A stretch of 8,215 bases of DNA from Sediminicultor sp035648055 (lineage in GTDB: Bacteria > Atribacterota > Phoenicimicrobiia > Phoenicimicrobiales > Phoenicimicrobiaceae). Each line of letters begins with the position of its first letter. The first letter of the stretch is position 1. A program made the position numbers and the translations under genes. Positions 1 to 4,916 of this stretch are shown here, one piece after another. Under the pieces are notes generated by a model. That model made no database searches. It was not told where the DNA came from and was given only the letters and a program-made list of their open reading frames with translations. Where the stretch lies: the NCBI GenBank assembly GCA_035648055.1, contig DASRMF010000089.1, forward strand, positions 1 through 8,215. Reading direction: 5' to 3'.

Positions 1-216
1 AGTTTTTTTGAAGATTTAGCTACCATCAATGAAATTAAGGAATTTAGCCAGAGGCTTGAAGTAGCCCGAATGTTAAATGAGGGCTCTACCTATGAAGAGA
101 TTGCCCATAAAACGGGAGCAAGTTCAGCTACTATTAGCAGAGTAAAAAAGTGTTTAAATTATGGGGCCGATGGTTATAAATTACTTATAGAAAGATTGTT
201 TGGGAAAAAGAAATAG
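1..216 (+). CDS. yerC: TrpR-like helix-turn-helix protein, YerC/YecD family (5' end outside the window)
   Basis: Only the C-terminal 71 residues are visible; the frame is open from base 1 to the TAG at 214-216. The fragment has the look of the TrpR-related YerC/YecD family: a helix containing FSQRLEVARMLNEG (about residues 15-28), then a helix-turn-helix, TYEEIAHKTGASSATISRVKK (about 30-50), in which ASSATISR is the likely recognition helix, and a short basic tail ending FGKKK. Family members are roughly 100 residues, so about 30 residues are missing upstream. These are small DNA-binding proteins related to the tryptophan repressor, but their ligand and targets are mostly unknown. It ends 291 bases before the serine cluster and appears to be a separate transcription unit. 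Whether it regulates the neighbouring genes cannot be told from the sequence. Family call is fairly sure; role is not. Confidence 0.8.
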   Translation, partial: SFFEDLATINEIKEFSQRLEVARMLNEGSTYEEIAHKTGASSATISRVKKCLNYGADGYKLLIERLFGKKK

Positions 217-275
217 ACAATGACCCAAAGCAAATAAAAAGGATTTTAAAAATATACTTTGTGCAAAAAAATCAC

Positions 276-304
276 TTGACGAAATAGTTATTATTTGTTA
301 AATT
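276..304 (+). promoter_or_regulatory. Candidate sigma-A promoter for the serine operon
   Basis: TTGACG (276-281) matches the -35 consensus at five of six positions. After a 17-base spacer comes TAAATT (299-304), four of six for the -10, preceded by TG one base upstream (296-297), as in an extended -10. Transcription would start near 311, giving a leader of about 195 bases before the aminotransferase start at 508. It lies within the only gap ahead of the gene cluster. This is a prediction by consensus only. Confidence 0.55.
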
Positions 305-350
305 AAGTAAGTTATTAATACAAATAAAATATAGTACAATAAAAAAGTCA

Positions 351-462
351 TTCGATAAATGGGAGTTTTATTGTATTGGGTAGAGTGCAGTATCGAAAAA
401 AGATTATCAGTCCCAGCTAGTATTGGCAAGGATAGTGATCAATGATGGCAAGGGATTTTTTT
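351..462 (+). ncRNA. Structured leader RNA of unknown class upstream of the serine operon
   Basis: A perfect 7-bp inverted repeat, TTCGATA (351-357) with TATCGAA (391-397), encloses a G/T-rich loop. It is followed by a terminator-like hairpin at 411-462. The CCC at 412-414 is the 5' arm of that terminator but could alternatively pair with GGG at 361-363 or 378-380 inside the first stem, which would be a simple way to switch structures. I do not recognise a known riboswitch or T-box here: there is no T-box core and no conserved ykkC, SAM, glycine, THF or ZTP motif. The element could be an attenuator for the serine genes or just unstructured leader plus the terminator of the upstream gene. Confidence 0.4.
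411..462 (+). terminator. Rho-independent terminator or attenuator ahead of the serine operon
   Basis: The 5' arm from TCCC (411-414) to TATTGG (421-426) pairs with the 3' arm ending GGGA (452-455). TCCC/GGGA is followed by a 1x2 internal loop, then four pairs (416-419 with 446-449), a G/A mismatch, and six pairs (421-426 with 439-444, two of them G-U), with a 12-base loop. Seven T's follow directly (456-462). It lies downstream of the candidate promoter and 45 bases before the serine genes, so it may act as an attenuator. It could instead be the terminator of the TrpR-like gene, whose stop is 195 bases upstream. Confidence 0.6.
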
Positions 463-507
463 ATATTTTAAAATTTATTAAAAATAAATTAAAATAAGGA
501 GAAGAAA

Positions 508-1578
508 ATGTACAAAAAACTTTTTATTCCCGGACCTACCCACGTTACTGAAGATGTCCTGCAAAAGATGGCTACTCCCATGATTGGTCACCGGACCAAA
601 GAGGCTTCAACTCTGCAGAGAAACATCAGTGATAAACTAAGAAAGCTGATGTATACCCAAAATGAGATTCTATTGTCTACCTCTTCCGGCAGCGGCCTGA
701 TGGAAGGAACTGTTCGTTCCTGTACTCAAAAAAGAGCCGCAGTATTTTCTTGTGGTAATTTTGGTAACCGCTGGTTTGCTATGGCAGAAGATAATAATGT
801 GCCTGCTGATAAATTTGAAGTAGAATGGGGTACCCCTAATCTTTCGGAACAAGTAGATCAAGTTTTAGCTACTGGTAAATATGACCTCATCACTGTAACC
901 CATAATGAAACCTCAACCGGCATAATGAATCCAGTAGGAGAGATTGCTGAGGTGATGAAAAAATATCCAGAAGTAATATTCTGCGTAGATGCGGTAAGTT
1001 CTTTAGGTGGAGCTAAGATAGAAGTAGATAAGTGGGGAATCGATATCTGTATAACCTCCAGCCAGAAGTGTTTGGGTTTACCTCCCGGCTTATCTCTCTG
1101 TTCTATATCGGAAAAGGCCCTGGAGGCAGCCAGAAAAGTTAAATTTAGAGGGACTTACTTTGATCTGTTACAGATCTATGAGTATATTAAAAAGAAAGAT
1201 TATCAATATCCTTCTACGCCTTCTCTTTCCCATATGTTTGCCCTGGATTATCAATTGGATAAGATATTAGAAGAAGGACTGGATAATCGTTTTGACCGCC
1301 ATACCCAGATGGCTGATTATGTCAGGACCTGGGCAAAAGATAAATTTGCTCTCTTTGCTCAGGAAGAATTTGCCTCTAATACCGTAACCTGTGTAAAGAA
1401 TAGCAGAGAAATTAGTGTAGGTGATTTAAACAAGGCTTTAGGCGAAAGAGGTTTTATGATTTCTAATGGTTATGGAAAACTAAAAGAGAAGACCTTTAGA
1501 ATAGCCCACATGGCTGAACTTACCCTTAACGATATTAAAGAGCTTCTTTCTAATATTGATGAGATATTAGGATTATAA
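508..1578 (+). CDS. Class V aminotransferase, probable phosphoserine aminotransferase (serine-pyruvate / alanine-glyoxylate type)
   Basis: A 356-residue, full-length, PLP-dependent cytosolic enzyme of aminotransferase class V. The N-terminus IPGPTHVTEDVLQKM (about 7-21) and GHRTKE (27-32) are typical of the alanine-glyoxylate / serine-pyruvate branch. SSGSG (59-63) is the phosphate-binding turn of the cofactor site, D161 in CVDAVSSLGG should contact the pyridine nitrogen, and K187 in SSQKCLG is the PLP-binding lysine. Classical SerC belongs to a different branch, but this type is found next to serA in other bacteria and is thought to serve as phosphohydroxypyruvate:glutamate aminotransferase. 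Its position directly before SerA (6-base gap between stop and the first possible serA ATG) supports step two of serine synthesis. The start is backed by AAGGAG (496-501) with a 6-base spacer. Family is certain; the substrate is inferred from context, and glyoxylate or pyruvate transamination remains possible. Confidence 0.85.
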   Translation: MYKKLFIPGPTHVTEDVLQKMATPMIGHRTKEASTLQRNISDKLRKLMYTQNEILLSTSSGSGLMEGTVRSCTQKRAAVFSCGNFGNRWFAMAEDNNVPADKFEVEWGTPNLSEQVDQVLATGKYDLITVTHNETSTGIMNPVGEIAEVMKKYPEVIFCVDAVSSLGGAKIEVDKWGIDICITSSQKCLGLPPGLSLCSISEKALEAARKVKFRGTYFDLLQIYEYIKKKDYQYPSTPSLSHMFALDYQLDKILEEGLDNRFDRHTQMADYVRTWAKDKFALFAQEEFASNTVTCVKNSREISVGDLNKALGERGFMISNGYGKLKEKTFRIAHMAELTLNDIKELLSNIDEILGL

Positions 1579-1582
1579 GGAG
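1577..1582 (+). promoter_or_regulatory. Ribosome binding site deciding the serA start
   Basis: AAGGAG overlaps the stop codon of the upstream aminotransferase. It lies only 2 bases from the ATG at 1585 but 8 bases from the ATG at 1591, so 1591 is the preferred start. The overlap suggests translational coupling. Confidence 0.65.
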
Positions 1583-1590
1583 AGATGAAG

Positions 1591-2499
1591 ATGTTAAAAA
1601 TATTAGTAACTGATGGAATGGATAAAGGTGCTGTTCAAACCCTAAAGGGTTTGGGACATGAAGTAATAGAACAGTTCTTTGAACCCGAAGAGTTAAAAGA
1701 ACAGGTGAAGAATTTTAATGTAATAATAGTGCGTTCTGCTACCAATGTCAGAAAAGAGATCATCGATTCTGCCCTACAAACCGGAAATTTAAAGCTGATT
1801 ATTCGAGGTGGAGTTGGAGTGGATAATATAGATGTAACTTATGCTGAATCGAAAGGGATAAAAGTAAGAAATACTCCCAAGGCAAGCAGTTCAGCTGTGG
1901 CAGAATTGACTTTGGGGCATATGTTTTGCCTGGCTCGGTTTATTGGAATTGCCAATGTTACTATGAGAGAAGTTAAATGGAATAAAAAACAGTATAAAGG
2001 GATAGAGCTTTCCGGTAAAACTTTAGGGCTTATAGGATTTGGTAGAATCGGAAGAGAATTAGCTAAAAAGGCGAAGGCGTTAGAGATGAAGGTTATCTAT
2101 AATGATATCTTGGGACCAGCCAAAGAATGTCCCGAATATTCTTTTGTTTCCCTGGATGAACTTCTGGCTGATTCGGATTTTATCTCCTTGCATGTACCGG
2201 GAAATAAAGATAAATCTCCCGTGATTGGTAAAGCAGAATTTACCAAAATGAAAGATGGAGCGTTTCTTATTAATTGTGCCCGGGGGAGTGTGGTAGATGA
2301 GGCAGCTTTGCTGGAGGCCTTAAATTCCGGGAAGATTGCCGGAGCGGGGATTGATGTATTTCCCGAAGAACCTCCCCAGAATTTAGAGCTGATAAGACAT
2401 GAAAAAATTTCAGTCACTCCCCATATCGGAGCATCTACCAAGGAAGCCCAAAAGAGAATCGGAGCCGAGATTATTTCTATTATTAAAGATAATTTTTAA
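1591..2499 (+). CDS. serA: D-3-phosphoglycerate dehydrogenase, short form without regulatory domain
   Basis: Oxidises 3-phosphoglycerate to 3-phosphohydroxypyruvate with NAD, the first step of serine synthesis. At 302 residues from the ATG at 1591 it is the minimal D-isomer 2-hydroxyacid dehydrogenase. Substrate-domain motifs are RSATNVR (48-54) and RGGVGVDNID (72-81). The Rossmann signature GFGRIG (149-154) is followed by D172 (VIYND), which favours NAD over NADP. The catalytic set is R231 (NCARGSV), E260 (FPEEPP) and H278 (TPHIGAST). It lacks the C-terminal ACT and intervening domains of long SerA proteins, so serine feedback through an ACT domain is not expected. An alternative ATG two codons upstream (1585) is too close to the AAGGAG. 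It sits between the aminotransferase and the DUF1015 gene, which starts 18 bases after its stop. The related glycerate or hydroxypyruvate dehydrogenases are the alternatives, but the neighbours favour SerA. Confidence 0.9.
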   Translation: MLKILVTDGMDKGAVQTLKGLGHEVIEQFFEPEELKEQVKNFNVIIVRSATNVRKEIIDSALQTGNLKLIIRGGVGVDNIDVTYAESKGIKVRNTPKASSSAVAELTLGHMFCLARFIGIANVTMREVKWNKKQYKGIELSGKTLGLIGFGRIGRELAKKAKALEMKVIYNDILGPAKECPEYSFVSLDELLADSDFISLHVPGNKDKSPVIGKAEFTKMKDGAFLINCARGSVVDEAALLEALNSGKIAGAGIDVFPEEPPQNLELIRHEKISVTPHIGASTKEAQKRIGAEIISIIKDNF

Positions 2500-2517
2500 G
2501 TAAAAAGGAAGAAAAAA

Positions 2518-3762
2518 ATGCCAATAATCAAACCATTCAAAGCTTTCAGACCTCAACCGGAGTTAGTGACCAAAGTAGCATCACCGCCTTATGATGTTCT
2601 AAATAGTGAAGAAGCTCGCCAATTAGTAAAAGACAATCCTTATTCCTTCCTTCACGTTAATAAAGCAGAGATAGATTTAGACTCCTCCGTAGAGCATTAT
2701 GACCAAAAGGTGTACGAAAAAGCCAGCGAAAATCTTAATAAGTTGATTAAGGAAAGAGTGTATTTACAGGATGAGCAGGAGAAGATCTATATTTATAGAC
2801 AGATAATGAAAGGAAGGGCTCAAACCGGATTGGTGGTCTGTGTTTCTATTGATGATTATCTCAAAGGGAAAATTAAGAAACATGAGAATACCCGGGAAGA
2901 TAAAGAAAAGGACCGCATGAATCATATTGATTTTACTGATGCCAATACCGGTCCGGTTTTTCTTACTTACAAAGCAAAAGATGAAATAAATCAAGTTGTA
3001 AGCAAATGGACTAAAGAAAAAGAACCGGTATATGACTTTACTTCAGAGGATGGAATCACTCATACCTGCTGGGTAATTGATGATAAATCAACAATTCAGC
3101 AATTAATAGAATCCTTTGCCAAGATTGATTATCTTTATATTGCAGATGGTCACCATCGGGCAGCAGCAGCGACTAAAGTAGGGTTGAAGAGAAGAGGAGA
3201 GTTTAAAGATTATACCGGGAAAGAAGAGTTTAATTACTTTCTGTCTGTCCTTTTTCCACATGACGAACTATATATTATGGACTACAATCGGGTAGTAGCC
3301 GATTTATGCGGGAGTACCGAGGAGGAGTTTTTTAAAAAAGTTTCCGAGAAATTTGAGATTGAAGAATATAAAAGAGAAGATCCATATAGACCTGAAGCAA
3401 AACATACTTTTGGAATGTATCTGAATAATTCCTGGTATAAATTAACTACAAAACCAGGAACTTTTAATGAAGATGATGTAGTAGACAGTCTTGATGTATC
3501 GATACTGCAAAATAATTTGCTTACCCCTATTTTGGAGATAAAAGACCCCAGAACAGACCAGAGAATAGAATTTGTTGGAGGAATAAGGGGTTTAGAGGAA
3601 TTAGAGAAAAGAGTAAAAGCAGGGATGAAAGTGGCTTTTTCCTTGTTTCCCACTTCTATAGAAGAATTGATGAAAGTAGCTGATGCAGAAAGGCTAATGC
3701 CTCCCAAATCGACCTGGTTTGAACCAAAACTGCGCAGCGGGATTTTTATTCATAAACTATAA
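2518..3762 (+). CDS. DUF1015 family protein in the serine operon
   Basis: A 414-residue soluble protein of the DUF1015 family (PF06245), full length for the family, with no signal peptide or membrane segment. The N-terminal PFKAFRP (6-12) and SPPYDV (22-27) are family hallmarks. KHENT (121-125) and ADGHHR (209-214) are the most striking motifs. The latter resembles the G-H-R nucleotide-binding signature of ParB/sulfiredoxin-fold enzymes, the superfamily that includes the archaeal ADP-dependent serine kinase SerK. DUF1015 genes recur beside serA and its aminotransferase, and here it follows SerA by 18 bases with AAAGGAAG at 2504-2511 and a 6-base spacer. A role in serine or phosphoserine metabolism is likely but unproven from this sequence; it might be a kinase or phosphotransferase on serine. 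The family call is firm and the function is inference. Confidence 0.85.
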   Translation: MPIIKPFKAFRPQPELVTKVASPPYDVLNSEEARQLVKDNPYSFLHVNKAEIDLDSSVEHYDQKVYEKASENLNKLIKERVYLQDEQEKIYIYRQIMKGRAQTGLVVCVSIDDYLKGKIKKHENTREDKEKDRMNHIDFTDANTGPVFLTYKAKDEINQVVSKWTKEKEPVYDFTSEDGITHTCWVIDDKSTIQQLIESFAKIDYLYIADGHHRAAAATKVGLKRRGEFKDYTGKEEFNYFLSVLFPHDELYIMDYNRVVADLCGSTEEEFFKKVSEKFEIEEYKREDPYRPEAKHTFGMYLNNSWYKLTTKPGTFNEDDVVDSLDVSILQNNLLTPILEIKDPRTDQRIEFVGGIRGLEELEKRVKAGMKVAFSLFPTSIEELMKVADAERLMPPKSTWFEPKLRSGIFIHKL

Positions 3763-3811
3763 ATTATTATACCGTATATCTTAAATAGTAAAGAAAATAA
3801 AAGAAGGAAGT

Positions 3812-4276
3812 TTGGAGAAAGCAGGCGTAGATTTAATAATTTTAGAAACTTTTTATGATTTTGAGGAGATTAAAGCCGCCTTAAAGGCCACAAAAGAAAA
3901 CACCGATTTAATGGTGATTGCTTCGATGACTTTTGATAAAAATTTAAAGACTATATATGGAGTTGACCCGGAAAGAGCAGTGACAGTTCTTGAAAATGAA
4001 GGAGCAGATGGAGTAGGAGCTAATTGTGGAACCGGTCCGGAAGTTTTATATAAAGTCTTGAAAATAATGAAGAAGGTAAGTAAGACTTATTTAATGGTTG
4101 ATCCTAATGCGGGGATGCCTGAGCTACTTGAAGGAAAAGTAGTATATCCTGCATCGCCAAAAATAATGGCTGATTATACTGAAAAATTTGTTAAATTAGG
4201 ATTAAATTTAATTGTTGGTTGTTGTGGTACCACACCCCTACATATTAAGGCAATGTCCGCAAAAATAAAAAATTAA
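3812..4276 (+). pseudogene. Homocysteine S-methyltransferase, C-terminal half only (truncated gene or half-length protein)
   Basis: The 154 residues match the second half of the roughly 290-residue homocysteine S-methyltransferase barrel, as in MetH N-terminal domains and MmuM. EKAGVDLIILETFYD (2-16) is the mid-barrel ET motif, SMTFD (38-42) follows, and the zinc ligands are all kept: C72 in GANCGTGP and C137-C138 in GCCGTTP. DPNAGMP (97-103) and an intact C-terminus are present. The N-terminal half with the start of the barrel (DGAMGT-type motif) is absent. The frame upstream of the TTG at 3812 stays open for only nine codons to a TAA at 3782-3784, and just 49 bases separate it from the DUF1015 stop, so there is no room for the missing half. 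There is no ATG; the TTG has AAGGAAG (3804-3810) at a spacing too short for a good ribosome site. Most likely a 5'-deleted remnant, though the conserved sequence suggests recent loss or retained use. Confidence 0.7.
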
Positions 4277-4316
4277 TTACAATAAGTGTTACTCCAAGGT
4301 TAGAAATATAATAAAT

Positions 4317-4352
4317 AATAGCAAAAAATTCATCAAAATTTTTTGCTATTTT
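4317..4352 (+). terminator. Rho-independent terminator after the methyltransferase fragment
   Basis: A perfect 14-bp inverted repeat, AATAGCAAAAAATT (4317-4330) and AATTTTTTGCTATT (4337-4350), with a 6-base loop and a short T-rich tail. The stem is A/T-rich, with A's on the 5' side, so it might work in both directions. It ends the left-hand gene group only a few bases before the ilv promoter. Confidence 0.85.
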
Positions 4353-4354
4353 AT

Positions 4355-4383
4355 TTGACATTTAAAATTAATTGTTATAGACT
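4355..4383 (+). promoter_or_regulatory. ilvBp: Promoter of the ilv operon
   Basis: A perfect -35 box TTGACA (4355-4360), a 17-base spacer, and TAGACT (4378-4383), which matches the -10 consensus at four of six positions including the key first two and last. Transcription should begin near 4390, about 20 bases before the first T-box stem and about 527 bases before the ilvB start. It begins immediately after the terminator of the preceding gene. Confidence 0.75.
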
Positions 4384-4410
4384 GTATTTTAAATAAAAAA
4401 AAGTAAAAAT

Positions 4411-4667
4411 TAGAAGGAAAAGTAAGTAGGCTAAAATTGCTAAAGAGAGCCAATGGTTGGTGTGAATTGGCAGCATAAGCCCACCGAAAATCTCGCCTTC
4501 AAATATCATAGGTGAAACTCCAAAGTAGCCTATGACGCTAAAAGCGTTATACACAATCTAATGAGGGTAAAGATATTTATTATCTTTACTGAATTAGGGT
4601 GGTACCACGAATAACTTTCGTCCCTATTTTAGTCTTTATGGACTAAGATAAAGATGGAAGTTTTTTT
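4411..4667 (+). ncRNA. T-box leader for branched-chain amino acids (Ile or Leu specifier)
   Basis: A transcription-terminating T-box that senses uncharged tRNA. Stem I has a lower helix GAAGG (4413-4417) / CCTTC (4496-4500), an AGTA in the 5' side of the specifier loop (4421-4424), and an upper helix 4426-4432 / 4478-4484 with one mismatch. The AG-rich bulge AGAGAG (4444-4449) and distal stem GCCAAT/ATTGGC (4449-4454, 4466-4471) carry the conserved GGTTGGTGTGA loop. The 3' side of the specifier loop (4485-4495) reads CGAAAATCTCG. ATC (Ile, 4490-4492) fits the GAA-N-codon spacing, whereas CTC (Leu, 4492-4494) fits the usual purine after the codon. Stem II (4506-4512 / 4529-4535) has GAA and AGTA S-turn strands. 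Stem III is GTAAAGATA/TATCTTTAC (4567-4575, 4581-4589). The T-box core AGGGTGGTACCACG is at 4596-4609; its TGGT bulge suits a tRNA with discriminator A, as Ile and Leu tRNAs have. The antiterminator is TAGGG (4595-4599) with CCCTA (4622-4626). Confidence 0.93.
4613..4667 (+). terminator. T-box terminator
   Basis: AACTTTC (4613-4619) pairs with GGAAGTT (4656-4662) and TATTTTAGTC (4625-4634) with GACTAAGATA (4641-4650), around a 6-base loop. A run of seven T's (4661-4667) follows. It uses CTA at 4624-4626 and TTTC at 4616-4619, which the antiterminator also needs, so the two folds exclude each other. Readthrough needs uncharged tRNA bound. Confidence 0.85.
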
Positions 4668-4674
4668 GTTTTTT

Positions 4675-4799
4675 GGGAGTATGTCTAGGGTTCCGTCTAA
4701 TCAATTCTGATTAGAGTCTGGACCGAGTGGCATAAAATGCTAATACCTTAAAGGTTAGCATTACACCGTGGGAAGAAAATGCCCCAGCGGATAGGTCCC
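4675..4799 (+). ncRNA. ykkC-family riboswitch, most likely the ppGpp class (subtype 2a)
   Basis: The hallmark CTAGGGTTCCG (4685-4695) is followed by a perfect P2 hairpin TCTAATCA/TGATTAGA (4696-4703, 4708-4715), then CTGGACCGAG (4718-4727). P3 is AATGCTAA/TTAGCATT (4736-4743, 4755-4762), followed by ACACCGTGGGA (4763-4773), GCCCC (4781-4785) and CAGCGGATAGG. P1 is short, GGGA (4675-4678) with TCCC (4796-4799). These are the ykkC core elements in order. ykkC RNAs split into guanidine, ppGpp, PRPP and other classes. The ppGpp class is the one usually found upstream of branched-chain amino acid genes, which fits ilvB directly downstream. PRPP riboswitches normally precede purine genes, and guanidine ones precede carboxylase or exporter genes. 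The class is therefore inferred from context rather than proved by the diagnostic base. Confidence 0.88.
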
Positions 4800-4843
4800 T
4801 TTTGTTTAACTAACAAAATGGATTTATTTGCTGGGGTCTTTTT
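4782..4843 (+). terminator. Terminator of the ykkC-type riboswitch
   Basis: A long hairpin in which 4782-4806 pairs continuously with 4812-4836 around a 5-base loop (TAACT). There are 25 positions with four G-U pairs and a single C/T mismatch (4799/4819), starting CCCCAGC against GCTGGGG. Five T's (4839-4843) follow. The 5' arm is the whole 3' part of the aptamer (CCCC of the core, CAGCGGATAGG and the P1 strand). The folded, ligand-bound aptamer must therefore block the terminator, which makes this an ON switch. Confidence 0.92.
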
Positions 4844-4900
4844 ATATGCAAAAATAAAATGAAACTTGGAAAATGGTCAGATAACTTATTCAAATTATAG

Positions 4901-4907
4901 AAAGGAG
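4901..4907 (+). promoter_or_regulatory. Ribosome binding site deciding the ilvB start
   Basis: AAAGGAG lies 9 bases before the ATG at 4917, the right spacing. The in-frame ATG at 4908 directly abuts it, and an in-frame TTG at 4866 lies upstream of it. The start at 4917 also gives the usual MRLTGAQ N-terminus. Confidence 0.8.
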
Positions 4908-4916
4908 ATGAGTTAC

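Noticed and set aside
217..275. Terminator directly after the TrpR-like gene
   Set aside because: The best pairing (GATTTT near 243 with AAAATC near 270) is a 6-bp A/T-rich stem with a long loop and no following T-run.
2097..3707. Open frames on the minus strand opposite serA and the DUF1015 gene
   Set aside because: They lie wholly inside well-supported plus-strand genes, have no recognisable motifs, and their translations do not resemble known proteins.
3763..3811. Frameshifted N-terminal half of the homocysteine methyltransferase
   Set aside because: The gap is only 49 bases and the upstream DUF1015 gene is complete to its normal C-terminus, so the missing half of about 140 residues cannot be there.
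4675..4799. PRPP or guanidine-I riboswitch
   Set aside because: The shared ykkC core does not exclude them, but the downstream genes are branched-chain biosynthesis genes rather than purine genes or guanidine carboxylase/exporters. The ppGpp class is preferred, pending the diagnostic base.
4866..4916. Extended N-terminus of IlvB from a TTG at 4866 or an ATG at 4908
   Set aside because: The AAAGGAG at 4901-4907 would lie inside or abut these starts. The ATG at 4917 has correct spacing and gives the normal family N-terminus.
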